From NCBI GenBank assembly GCA_028288595.1, contig JAQBNK010000145.1, forward strand, positions 1-37,851: DNA of 37,851 nt, given 5' to 3'. The notes beneath the pieces are model-generated. The model was not told the DNA's origin. It made no database searches and was given only the letters and a program-made list of their open reading frames with translations. This document shows, piece by piece, positions 1 to 7,606 of this stretch. Numbering within the stretch: the stretch's first letter is position 1; each line of letters opens with the position of its first letter. The position numbers were made by a program, and so were the translations under genes. The DNA is from Chitinophagaceae bacterium. Lineage in GTDB: Bacteria > Bacteroidota > Bacteroidia > Chitinophagales > Chitinophagaceae.

Positions 1-18
1 AGGATTAAAATGATTAAG

Positions 19-54
19 AAGGATTGAGAGGAAGCTTTCAATCCTTTTTTTTTT
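19..54 (+). terminator. Intrinsic terminator of a gene left of the window
   Basis: The arms AAGGATTGAGAG (19-30) and CTTTCAATCCTT (35-46) pair around a GAAG loop with one G-T wobble, followed by a run of ten T. It reads on the plus strand and so ends a transcript that starts outside the window. Confidence 0.75.
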
Positions 55-66
55 GAATTTTCCTTT

Positions 67-573
67 GTGTTTCTTTGTGCCTTTGCGTCTTTGTGGCAAA
101 CAGCTATTTTTGATTCTAATCTATTCACTTTGCTAAAAGTTCTGCTCACTGTTTATCTTGTCATCTTCGGATTATATGTCTTATTCACAAGACAGCCTGA
201 TTATTTTGACGGCGAAATAATACCGGCGCATATCATTACAGGAAAAGATATGTTTCATAACAAAACAATGCATTTTGCAACTTTCGATCTCAATCAAAAA
301 ACTTACACTATTGCCGCAGATTATCCTTTGCGATTTTTGTATAACGGCGATGCCGTGAAGGTTATCTATGAATCTTCAAACCCTGAAAAAGCTGCAGTTT
401 ATAAGTGGTGGGGATATTGGATAAAACTCGGGGAATTAGCGGCGTCTATCACTTTATTACTCGTTCTTTATTTTATCGCGGCGTCCGTTACAAAACATCC
501 TACACCCGAAGCGCTGATCGAAGAGCTGGAGGCACGTAAACCGAAAATGAAAAAAAGAAAATACATGGACTAG
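67..573 (+). CDS. Small membrane protein, unknown function
   Basis: A protein of up to 168 residues with two likely transmembrane segments (about residues 16-38 and 118-141). Between them is a roughly 75-residue non-membrane part, and a lysine-rich tail follows (KPKMKKRK). This two-helix layout with a beta-rich middle resembles DUF3592-type proteins, but I cannot confirm that family. The start is uncertain. The GTG at 67 lies inside a TGTG-rich stretch (61-99) of the kind common in Bacteroidota spacers, so translation may begin further in, for example at the TTG at 130. The gene is followed by a hairpin with a T run (639-677) and appears monocistronic. Confidence 0.65.
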   Translation: MFLCAFASLWQTAIFDSNLFTLLKVLLTVYLVIFGLYVLFTRQPDYFDGEIIPAHIITGKDMFHNKTMHFATFDLNQKTYTIAADYPLRFLYNGDAVKVIYESSNPEKAAVYKWWGYWIKLGELAASITLLLVLYFIAASVTKHPTPEALIEELEARKPKMKKRKYMD

Positions 574-638
574 TTTATGAAAAGGATTTCCCTGCTGATC
601 TTTTTCAATTAGATAATGGTATTGAACCACAGAAGTAC

Positions 639-677
639 AAAGACACAGAGATACACAACGCCAGTCTCTGTCTTTTT
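639..677 (+). terminator. Probable terminator after the small membrane protein
   Basis: CAGAGA (646-651) pairs with TCTCTG (665-670), extended by AAAGA/TCTTT across a two-base bulge, and T residues follow to 677. The left arm is part of an ACCACAGA...ACAAAGACACAGAG word of the kind scattered through Bacteroidota spacers. Confidence 0.5.
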
Positions 678-728
678 CGTTGCCGCTCCGGTGTGAGCTT
701 CTAAATTTGTAATGTTTTACTTGTGTAA

Positions 729-1766
729 TTAGTTTTTTCTTCTGAAAAAATTTCCAACTTGCACTTTAGCAATTTTTCCTTTTGCTCCTGCTAAATAAAC
801 AGCGTTTCCCTTATTAGATTTTTGAACAACGTTATAAGATTCGTTACTGATCAGCTGCCATGTTTTCCCTCCATCGTTTGAATAATCCATCCCGGAAGTG
901 CCACAGGCGATTAATTGTTTTTCGGAGAGATAGGTAACACAGGACCGGTAACCATGCGGAGGCTGCAAGGACTGATGCCACGTTTCACCTTTGTTAGTGC
1001 TGTATGCACAATTACCGGTTGCAATTTTATCAGTAGTAAAATCTCCCCCTACAACTACCATGTTTCTTTTGTTCCAGATGTCGATTGAGTTTGCGCCGGT
1101 AGATTCTTTTCCCTGGATTAAGGGAAGGTTTTTCCATTCCTCATCATAAAACCGGGATGATTTGCCTCCCGTAACAAACACTACTTTATCTAACTTATTT
1201 TTTGATGGTTTTGTGAACTGCACGTTTGTTCCGCTGGAAGCAAAGAAAGCCTCGCCTTCATTAAAAGAAATATCAAGATTAATCTTCATTGCAAAACCCT
1301 GCTTAGCGTCAATACCTACAAAATATCCATGACCATTAATCGGATCTCCTACTGCCAGCCCCCTGCCTTTATTATTAAATGTCATGGCATCAAGGAATAC
1401 ACCTTTAGCAGTGTCTTCATATATTTTTTGCCAGCTTTTTCCGCCGTCGTGTGTTTGTAAAAGAATACCGGGCCTGTCAACACCTAAAATGATTGCATCC
1501 GTTGCGTTGAAAGCTTCGATATCTCTAAACTCTGTTCTTTCATAGCCGGGAACAGGAAATGAATCGAAAGATTGTCCGCCATTTACAGAACGAAGAACCA
1601 AACCTTGCCCGCTAACCCACACTACATTATCTGAGGGTACACTTAAACCGCGAAAATTTTGCCTGGGTGATGATGAATATATCAAATTAACTACAGGCAC
1701 CCCGGGTGCCTGGGTATAAGCGGTTCCGGAAAATAAAACGCAAGCCAGTATCAGTCGGATGATCAT
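729..1766 (-). CDS. Secreted YCF48-like beta-propeller protein
   Basis: A 345-residue protein with an N-terminal signal peptide (MIIRLILACVLFSGTAYTQA). The repeated BNR/YCF48-type blades contain motifs such as SVNGGQSF, THDGGKSW, STNKGETW and SNDGGKTW, spaced through the chain as in seven-bladed propellers of the photosystem II assembly factor-like family. In Bacteroidota such proteins are usually annotated 'oxidoreductase' or 'YCF48-related', but no catalytic residues or cofactor site are visible. A role in periplasmic or outer-membrane binding is more likely than catalysis. The upstream gene at 1836-2171 lies 69 bases away on the same strand and may share a transcript. Confidence 0.8.
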   Translation of the reverse strand: MIIRLILACVLFSGTAYTQAPGVPVVNLIYSSSPRQNFRGLSVPSDNVVWVSGQGLVLRSVNGGQSFDSFPVPGYERTEFRDIEAFNATDAIILGVDRPGILLQTHDGGKSWQKIYEDTAKGVFLDAMTFNNKGRGLAVGDPINGHGYFVGIDAKQGFAMKINLDISFNEGEAFFASSGTNVQFTKPSKNKLDKVVFVTGGKSSRFYDEEWKNLPLIQGKESTGANSIDIWNKRNMVVVGGDFTTDKIATGNCAYSTNKGETWHQSLQPPHGYRSCVTYLSEKQLIACGTSGMDYSNDGGKTWQLISNESYNVVQKSNKGNAVYLAGAKGKIAKVQVGNFFRRKN

Positions 1767-1835
1767 GAAAACTTTTTAGTAAAAGTAATTTCAAAAAGGT
1801 TAACCGGTTTAATCTATTTGAATTGGCTTTACATG

Positions 1836-2171
1836 TTAAGATGGAATGTGCGTTGTATCCATCCCGTTGTAAAACCAATAACAATAGCCGCAATGATAAG
1901 GATAATGATTATCCATAATAATTCTTCCTGCCGGGGCCGAAGATCGGCTGCGTTTATATTGAGGATGTGTTTCTTTATAATTTTTGGGTAAGGTATCTAT
2001 TTCTGAATCTGTCAGATGACGCGTTTTGATAAGTTTACCTGCATATCTGGAAGTGAAGATGTCTACTTCAGCCTGTGTATGTACAACCTGTTCTGCAACA
2101 AAAACATCCTGGTCGGTATTAGGCGTATAAGCTTGTACGACAACAGGGAACTGGTGATCTTTAACTCTCAT
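1836..2171 (-). CDS. Small hypothetical protein
   Basis: A 111-residue protein I do not recognise. It has no signal peptide or membrane segment. The first 80 residues have ordinary composition (VVVQAYTPNTDQDVFVAEQVV). The C-terminal 30 are rich in Tyr, His and Cys, including HCGYCYW, which could bind a metal, though two cysteines two residues apart are weak evidence. The ATG at 2171 is the natural start. It precedes the propeller gene on the same strand with a 69-base gap. An overlapping plus-strand frame (2016-2279) has less protein-like composition, so I prefer the minus strand. Confidence 0.6.
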   Translation of the reverse strand: MRVKDHQFPVVVQAYTPNTDQDVFVAEQVVHTQAEVDIFTSRYAGKLIKTRHLTDSEIDTLPKNYKETHPQYKRSRSSAPAGRIIMDNHYPYHCGYCYWFYNGMDTTHIPS

Positions 2172-2293
2172 AGATTAAGTTTATATATGGCTTACTACAA
2201 TTTTACTGCCATATACCTATTGCAGAGAAGTTGGTTATCAACTATAAACAAACCTTCTGAGCGACCGGATATTGCTTAACCAAACAAAAATGA

Positions 2294-3544
2294 TTAAAAA
2301 ATAGCAGCAAGTTCCAGGCTTTTCTTTTTAAGTTTTTTTATGGCTGTTTCCTCAATAATAGCATCGGGTAACAGGATACAGGAGACTTTGGGATTGTGGA
2401 ACCATTCCGCATTGAGTAAGGCGGTAATATGGATTACGCCCACATAGTACTGGCGTTTTTCTTCGCAATGATAGCCTTCTATCCATTCAAATTCTGACTG
2501 GCTGATCTCAGCATCAGGAGGGAAGCTGATATAGATACGCAGGAAATAATCGTTTGATAAGTTTGCAGCAAGGATAGTATTGAATTTTCTGTACTCGTAC
2601 CGGTAATGATATCGCAGCGCAGAAATATCGCTTAACACAGCCGATGCAGTAGGGAAGCGGCCGGCTCCTTTACCATATAAAAACTGCTGATCGGCAAATG
2701 AACTTTCTATAACAATGCCATTAAACTCGTTATTCACATTGAACAATTGCTGTGTTTCTGTAACAAACTGTGGCAGAACAAAACTCGCCACTTTATTATT
2801 TGATAATTTTTTGGCCTGTGCTACCAGTTTAATACGATAATGTTTTTCTTTTGCCACGGCAACATCAAGCGCATTGATACGTGTAATCCCTGTATGCGGA
2901 ATGTTTTCGGGCAATGTGCTTATGCCATAAGTATGCGCCAGAAGGATAGTTAATTTATTAACTGCATCCTTGCCTTCAACATCTGTTGATGGATCTTTTT
3001 CAGCAAAACCGTTTTGCTGTGCAAGGAGTAACGCTTCTTTAAATCCAAGACCCTCATCAATTACTTTGGTAAGAATATAATTGGTTGAACCATTAATGAT
3101 ACCACTGATAGCCTGCAGCAGATCGTTATCGTAGTATTCTTCAAGGTTTCGGATAATCGGGATGCTTCCTGCTACTGCGGCTTCATAGAGAAATGGTGTA
3201 TCGTATTGCTGTTGAAGTTTATACAACTCAAGAAAATTATCTGCAATCAGTTTTTTATTAGCGCTAACTACTGCTTTTTTTCTTTTCAATGCCTCAGTAA
3301 CAATTACGTATGCTTCGGAAGGATCATTGGTTAATTCTACCACGATATTAATCTCCGGGTCATCCAGAATATCGGCATAAACCGTAGTGAATAATTCAGC
3401 AGGGGCATTGCGATCCTTCCATGAATTTTTTATACAGATCTTTTTTATTGATGCATTAAGCGAGGGTGTTTGCTGAAGCACCTGGTAGATACCTTCTCCA
3501 ACCACTCCAAATCCAAATAATCCTATCGTCAGTTTGTTACTCAT
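2294..3544 (-). CDS. hom: Homoserine dehydrogenase
   Basis: A 416-residue cytoplasmic enzyme that reduces aspartate semialdehyde to homoserine with NAD(P)H, the branch point toward methionine and threonine. The N-terminal Rossmann motif GFGVVGEG (residues 10-17) binds the nucleotide. The family segments SANKKLIAD, AAVAGSIPIIR, GIINGSTNYIL and EKDPSTDVEGKDAVNKL carry the substrate site and catalytic lysine. It is monofunctional: there is no aspartokinase domain, unlike ThrA. The C-terminal 80 residues may be a divergent regulatory domain. The gene stands alone under a SAM-I riboswitch leader (3679-3790) with a terminator, which argues that it serves mainly methionine synthesis and is shut off when S-adenosylmethionine is plentiful. 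Confidence 0.93.
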   Translation of the reverse strand: MSNKLTIGLFGFGVVGEGIYQVLQQTPSLNASIKKICIKNSWKDRNAPAELFTTVYADILDDPEINIVVELTNDPSEAYVIVTEALKRKKAVVSANKKLIADNFLELYKLQQQYDTPFLYEAAVAGSIPIIRNLEEYYDNDLLQAISGIINGSTNYILTKVIDEGLGFKEALLLAQQNGFAEKDPSTDVEGKDAVNKLTILLAHTYGISTLPENIPHTGITRINALDVAVAKEKHYRIKLVAQAKKLSNNKVASFVLPQFVTETQQLFNVNNEFNGIVIESSFADQQFLYGKGAGRFPTASAVLSDISALRYHYRYEYRKFNTILAANLSNDYFLRIYISFPPDAEISQSEFEWIEGYHCEEKRQYYVGVIHITALLNAEWFHNPKVSCILLPDAIIEETAIKKLKKKSLELAAIF

Positions 3545-3611
3545 AAAAATTGTTTACAGAAATCATTTCTTGCCTGGTTTCCTGGCATTTATCTTATCTA
3601 CTTATCAGAAT

Positions 3612-3646
3612 AAAAAAAGCTCCCCTGATAGAATCAGAAGAGCTTT
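3612..3646 (-). terminator. Riboswitch-controlled intrinsic terminator before hom
   Basis: On the minus strand AAAGCTCTTCTGAT and ATCAGGGGAGCTTT form a stem of about 14 bp with central G-T wobbles and a three-base loop, followed by seven T. It lies between the SAM-I aptamer and the hom start. Part of its 5' arm (TCTGAT, complement of 3633-3638) can instead pair with GTCAGA just after the aptamer (complement of 3675-3680), which would be a short antiterminator. Confidence 0.8.
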
Positions 3647-3678
3647 AGTTATATAAAATATTTAAGAAGCTATGTCTG

Positions 3679-3790
3679 ACTTATCTATCCCGAATTATCC
3701 ATCGGGTCGGAGTTGGCACCTTGCCCCAAATAATTCGGGGTAGGTTGTCAAGGCTTCATCGGGCCATTCCCTCTGCCTTTCTTGATAAGT
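3679..3790 (-). promoter_or_regulatory. SAM-I (S-box) riboswitch aptamer
   Basis: The minus strand carries the conserved S-box order: ACTTATCAAG at the 5' end, then GGCAGAGGGA, TGGCCCGATGAAGCC, GACAACC, AAGGTGCCAACTCC and a closing GATAAGT. P1 is ACTTATC/GATAAGT (plus-strand 3784-3790 and 3679-3685). P3 is CCCC/GGGG around GAATTATTT. P4 is CCCGA/TTCGGG. It lies about 135 bases upstream of hom and is followed by a terminator, so SAM binding should favour termination. Bacteroidota are known to use SAM-I elements ahead of methionine-pathway genes. Confidence 0.93.
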
Positions 3791-3809
3791 TGGTATTAAA
3801 GAACTGGTG

Positions 3810-3843
3810 CAAAGGTAAACGCACAAGAATTTAATCTCAAAAA
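3810..3843 (-). promoter_or_regulatory. Bacteroidota-type promoter of the hom leader
   Basis: Reading the minus strand, TTTTTG (complement of 3838-3843) is followed after a 20-base spacer by TACCTTTG (complement of 3810-3817). This is a full match to the -33 TTG / -7 TAnnTTTG consensus of the phylum. Transcription would start a few bases beyond, about a dozen bases before the riboswitch P1 helix, which fits well. Confidence 0.75.
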
Positions 3844-3907
3844 CTTTTTTACTAACGGTGGTTTGTTAAAAATTAGAATGCTACCGAGAATAGTTTGTAA
3901 CGTATTA

Positions 3908-4354
3908 TTAGCTACGCATCTGCTGCATCATTTCTGCAATGGTAGGAAAGGAGTAGCGTTTATTACAAAAATCATAGAGTTGTTTTGCAACTTCTTTACA
4001 TTCCGTAAAAGTGTTGGGTTTTATGATGTATGATCTTGCCCCCAGTTGCATACATTCCTGCATTTCAATTAAATTCAGTGAGGTTGAATAAACAATCACG
4101 GGGATATCACTAAAGCGGCCAGACACTTTCAATCTTCTCAATGTTTCCGTACCGTTCATAACAGGCATATTAAGATCCAGCACAATCAGGCAGGGCGATT
4201 TATCTTCCTTTTTGTTATCCAGGTATTCAATCACCATCTCTCCGTTTTCAACAAAATGAATATACTGATCGATACCCGTTTCCTGGAAAGCATCGGTCAT
4301 AATGAACTGATCTTCCAGGTCATCTTCAGCAATAAGTATTACTTCTGAATCCAT
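3908..4354 (-). CDS. Single-domain response regulator (Rcp1-like)
   Basis: A 148-residue stand-alone CheY-like receiver. The acidic pocket is E10/D11/D12 (AEDD), the phosphoacceptor is D60 in LDLNMP, the switch Ser/Thr lies in VIVYSTS and the conserved lysine is K112 in IIKPN. No DNA-binding or enzymatic output follows; only a helical tail of about 20 residues remains. Proteins of this type usually act as phosphate shuttles or bind a partner directly. It is the second gene of a two-receiver operon: its ATG lies three bases after the stop of the upstream receiver. A cognate kinase is probably among those encoded on the other strand from 4902. Confidence 0.9.
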   Translation of the reverse strand: MDSEVILIAEDDLEDQFIMTDAFQETGIDQYIHFVENGEMVIEYLDNKKEDKSPCLIVLDLNMPVMNGTETLRRLKVSGRFSDIPVIVYSTSLNLIEMQECMQLGARSYIIKPNTFTECKEVAKQLYDFCNKRYSFPTIAEMMQQMRS

Positions 4355-4357
4355 ATT

Positions 4358-4717
4358 TTAAGGGGTGTGCGTTGCAGGCAATGCTGCTTCCAGGTGCTTA
4401 ACTGAAAGCGGTTTTTCCCATACGATAAAGTTATTATTATCCTTCAAATAATGATCAGCATTTTTATACGCACTGAATAAATGAAGCTGAATTCCGGGAT
4501 ATGCTGCAAGGATCTCATGGGCTTTTTCCCAGCCAAATCCATCCGGGAGATTATTATCGAGAAAGACTATAACAGGTCTGTGCAATTTCAGAAGTTGAAG
4601 ACCTTCCTCAATTGTATGCGCTATAAATACCAGGTAGTTTTTCTTCTTAAAAAAACTACTGATAAGGGTACAGCAATCTTCCTCGTCGTCAATTATTAAA
4701 ACTGATCTTTGGTCCAT
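4358..4717 (-). CDS. Single-domain response regulator
   Basis: A 119-residue receiver when started at the ATG at 4717 (MDQRSVLIIDDEEDCC). A longer frame reaches 4807, but its first 30 residues do not look like a receiver. Acidic residues D10-D11 and E12, phosphoacceptor D54 in FLDNNLP, and lysine K102 in WEKP are present. There is no output domain. It heads an operon with the receiver at 3908-4354 and is divergent from the kinase at 4902, an arrangement typical of co-regulated two-component partners. Upstream, AACTTTTG with a TTG about 21 bases before it is a possible promoter. The perfect inverted repeat GTGGAA-N4-TTCCAC at 4731-4746 would lie in the 5' leader. Confidence 0.87.
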   Translation of the reverse strand: MDQRSVLIIDDEEDCCTLISSFFKKKNYLVFIAHTIEEGLQLLKLHRPVIVFLDNNLPDGFGWEKAHEILAAYPGIQLHLFSAYKNADHYLKDNNNFIVWEKPLSVKHLEAALPATHTP

Positions 4718-4730
4718 TATAATGTAAACT

Positions 4731-4746
4731 GTGGAAATCCTTCCAC
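4731..4746. repeat. Inverted repeat GTGGAA-N4-TTCCAC
   Basis: A perfect 6-bp inverted repeat with a four-base centre, 14 bases upstream of the ATG at 4717 on the minus strand. It could be an operator half-site pair or a short leader hairpin. I cannot tell which. Confidence 0.35.
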
Positions 4747-4901
4747 AAAAGTTTAGCCTGGAAATGAACATCTGCAATTCGTCTCCTCCGTAAATGCCTG
4801 TTGGCAACCCTGTTCCCGTATTAAAACGGCAGCATGGCTGTTGGCATAAAATTATATCTCATTAATACCTTACGACATTTATACCAAACCCAAACCACGG
4901 A

Positions 4902-5975
4902 ATGCCAATTACAGAATCGAGTTCCTTTTCGCTGTCAAAAGAGCTAACAGAAAATATTACTGCACTGCTTGTGGTGGCAGACCCAAAGGAAAGAATAGTG
5001 CATTTTATCCAGCAATGGCCCCTCTTCAAATTTGGGCTGCCATCCAGCCATATAAGTTTTAAAGATTTTCTTCTTTTTTTTCATATCGATAGTCCGGAAG
5101 TAAAAGAAATTTTTATCAGCGGATCAGGTGATGTTTTTTTTCCAGGTTCTTTTATATTATCTGCAACAAAGGAGGAGGGCATAAATTCCCGGTACAGTTG
5201 TAAGATTAATAAAGCAGGCGAAGCCTGGATGATTACAGGAACGGAAACACATGAAAATAAACCGGTGCCGGTTATCCAGTCAACCATTGCTGACGATTTT
5301 GCATACATAGCCTCTCATGACATGCAGGAACCCGTGAGAAAACTCTCAACTTATGTTGAAAGATTAATTGAGAAATTACCGGAAGAGCAGCGGGAAGCTG
5401 TAGCCCCTTATACAGATCGAATTATTAAATCTGCCGGGCACCTGCGGTCTATGATCGACGGGCTTTTGGAATTTTCGAGGGTAGGAAGGGAGGGTGATTT
5501 CAGGATGATTGAACTGGACAGCATTGTTGAAGCGGCAGTCAATGAAAATAAAAACCTGGTGAGTGAAACCCGGGCAGAAATTACTATAAGTAAACTACCG
5601 GCTATTATTGGTAATCAAACTGAATTACGCCAGCTTTTCTTTCATTTGATTAATAATGCGCTTAAGTTTAATGATGGAAAACCGGTTATTGAAATTTTTG
5701 AAAGACCTGTAACAGAAACCGAACAAAAGGAATTAAACACCAATGTTCCTTTATCCTGTATTAGTATAAAAGATAATGGAATTGGTTTTAAACAGGAGTA
5801 TGCAGAGAAGATCTTTGAGATTTTTCGCCGCATTCACCCAAAAATAAAATATACAGGTAATGGATTAGGGCTTGCGATTTGCAGAAAAATAATCCAGCAT
5901 CACCGGGGCATTATCAAAGCATACGGTCAGGAAGAAAACGGCTCTGAATTTCATATAATTTTACCAGTTAAATAA
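4902..5975 (+). CDS. Soluble sensor histidine kinase
   Basis: A 357-residue protein without transmembrane segments. Residues 1-125 form a weak sensory region, possibly a degenerate PAS domain, with no recognisable ligand motif. The HisKA helix carries H139 in IASHDMQEPVRK, the form seen in phytochrome-like kinases. The ATPase domain follows with the N box at NNALKF (251-256), the G1 box DNGIGF (291-296), an F box near 303-309 and the G2 box GNGLGL (319-324). All catalytic parts look intact. It is divergent from the two receivers on its left and only 7 bases upstream of the REC-PAS-kinase at 5983, so the two are surely co-transcribed. Confidence 0.9.
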   Translation: MPITESSSFSLSKELTENITALLVVADPKERIVHFIQQWPLFKFGLPSSHISFKDFLLFFHIDSPEVKEIFISGSGDVFFPGSFILSATKEEGINSRYSCKINKAGEAWMITGTETHENKPVPVIQSTIADDFAYIASHDMQEPVRKLSTYVERLIEKLPEEQREAVAPYTDRIIKSAGHLRSMIDGLLEFSRVGREGDFRMIELDSIVEAAVNENKNLVSETRAEITISKLPAIIGNQTELRQLFFHLINNALKFNDGKPVIEIFERPVTETEQKELNTNVPLSCISIKDNGIGFKQEYAEKIFEIFRRIHPKIKYTGNGLGLAICRKIIQHHRGIIKAYGQEENGSEFHIILPVK

Positions 5976-5982
5976 GCGGGGC

Positions 5983-7476
5983 ATGCTTAAAACAAATAAG
6001 GACATTAAGATTTTAGTTATAGACGACGACGAGGATGACTTTTTTATTCTCTCAGATTTTTTAAAAAATATTCCGGATAATAATTACAAGGTAGAGTGGT
6101 GCTACGACCTTAATGAGGCCATGACATCTTTAAGAGATAAAGATTACAACCTGTATTTCGTTGACTATAAACTGGGAATGAATACAGGGATTGATTTTTT
6201 AAAAGCGGCTGTTAAAGAGGGCAACGAAGAACCAGTGATTTTCCTTACCGGTAAAGGAAATAAAGAAGTCGATATCCAGGCGATGCAGGAAGGAGCGATG
6301 GACTATCTTGTTAAAGCGGAATTAAGTGTTGAAAAATTAGAACGTTCAGTGCGTTATGCTTTAGAGCGGGCTCAGTCACTAAAGGCCCTGAAAGAGAACG
6401 AACGAAAATACAGGACCATCTTTGAATCATCTAAGGACGCGGTTTTTATTACTGATACTGATTTTAATTTCAGGTATGTAAACCCTGCGACATGCGACTT
6501 GCTGGAATTGAAAAATGAAGATCTGACCGGTAAAAATTTCTTTGATTTTTTGTATGATAAAAAACAAAAAGAAAAAGTACTTGATCACCTGCACGAAAAT
6601 TCTTTAAGCGATGTAGAAATTGTTGTAATAGGAAGCACGGGTGAAAAAAAAGAATGCATTATCTCCGGTGAATTGGAAAATGCTATAGTTGATGAACCGT
6701 ACATTCAATGCGTGGTACATGATATCACTTCACTAAAAAAAGCAGAAAGGATAAACCTCCAGGCAGAAAAATTGGCAGCTACAGGGAGGCTTATACAATT
6801 GCTGGCGCATGAAGTTCGGAACCCGCTTAATAATATCAATCTTTCAGTAGAACAGTTAATGACGGAGCAACCAGAAGATGATGAGAATCTTCCATTATAT
6901 CAGATCATTAAAAGAAATAGCACACGAATTTCTAAACTGATCGACGAGTTACTTGCATCATCAAATACTGCCGAGCTTAATTTTCAATCCGTCGATCTGC
7001 ATGCAATTATTGAAGAAAGTTTACAAGCGGCTTCAGACAGGATAGCATTAAAAGAAGTGGACGTAGAAACGAAATATTTTAACGGGCCTATATATATTGA
7101 TGCAGACAGTAATAAGTTAAAAATTGCACTGTCTAATATTATTATTAATGGAATTGAAGCCATGGAGAGTAATGAAGCGAAAGGAAAACTTTTAATTGAA
7201 ACCTCAGAGTCGCAGGACAACTACGTTCTTAAAATTAAGGACAATGGTTGTGGCATTCCCGAAGAAAACCTTTCCAAACTATTTGAGCCTTATTTCACAT
7301 CGAAAAAAAATGGAATGGGTCTCGGGCTCGCGTCAACATTAAATATTTTACAGGCACATAAGACTGGAGTGGAGGTACAATCTGCTAAAAATAACGGGAC
7401 CACTTTCCTGTTATATTTCAAACCGGCAGAAGGATTCCCAATAACTAACAAAACATTAAAAGAAATGAGTGAGTGA
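5983..7476 (+). CDS. REC-PAS-histidine kinase
   Basis: A 497-residue cytoplasmic protein. Residues 5-125 are a receiver (D14-D16, phosphoacceptor D61 in FVDYKLG, lysine K111). Residues 138-255 are a PAS domain (YRTIFESSKDAVFITDTD ... FRYVNPATCDLL). A HisKA domain follows with H276 in AHEVRNPLNN, then an ATPase domain with DNGCGIP and a G2-like GMGLGLA. Having the receiver in front of the kinase means that phosphorylation by another kinase could gate this one. HEVRNPL is the form of the NtrB-like HisKA group and differs from the SHDMQEP form of its upstream neighbour, so the two kinases are not recent duplicates. The 7-base gap to the kinase at 4902-5975 indicates an operon. Confidence 0.9.
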   Translation: MLKTNKDIKILVIDDDEDDFFILSDFLKNIPDNNYKVEWCYDLNEAMTSLRDKDYNLYFVDYKLGMNTGIDFLKAAVKEGNEEPVIFLTGKGNKEVDIQAMQEGAMDYLVKAELSVEKLERSVRYALERAQSLKALKENERKYRTIFESSKDAVFITDTDFNFRYVNPATCDLLELKNEDLTGKNFFDFLYDKKQKEKVLDHLHENSLSDVEIVVIGSTGEKKECIISGELENAIVDEPYIQCVVHDITSLKKAERINLQAEKLAATGRLIQLLAHEVRNPLNNINLSVEQLMTEQPEDDENLPLYQIIKRNSTRISKLIDELLASSNTAELNFQSVDLHAIIEESLQAASDRIALKEVDVETKYFNGPIYIDADSNKLKIALSNIIINGIEAMESNEAKGKLLIETSESQDNYVLKIKDNGCGIPEENLSKLFEPYFTSKKNGMGLGLASTLNILQAHKTGVEVQSAKNNGTTFLLYFKPAEGFPITNKTLKEMSE

Positions 7477-7534
7477 GGATGATACGGGGAAATGATTTTT
7501 GACTATTTTAGCCAATCTTTCAACCCCTTATCCC

Positions 7535-7595
7535 GCAGAAAAGTCTTTCTGCAACCTCATATATATATTTTAAACCTAAACGTTGCTTCGGCAAC
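7535..7595 (+). promoter_or_regulatory. Two hairpins in the leader of the HAMP-array kinase gene
   Basis: The first is GCAGAAA-AGTC-TTTCTGC (7535-7552). The second is GTTGC-TTCG-GCAAC (7582-7595), which as RNA has a C(UUCG)G tetraloop, known to be unusually stable. The second ends 11 bases before the ATG at 7607. Neither is followed by a T run, so a role in mRNA stability or ribosome access is more likely than termination. That is inference. Confidence 0.5.
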
Positions 7596-7606
7596 ATTCT
7601 ACAATT

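Noticed and set aside
2016-2279. 87-residue plus-strand frame antisense to the small gene at 1836-2171
   Set aside because: Composition is not protein-like and the opposite frame has the better start and better fit; no family resemblance.
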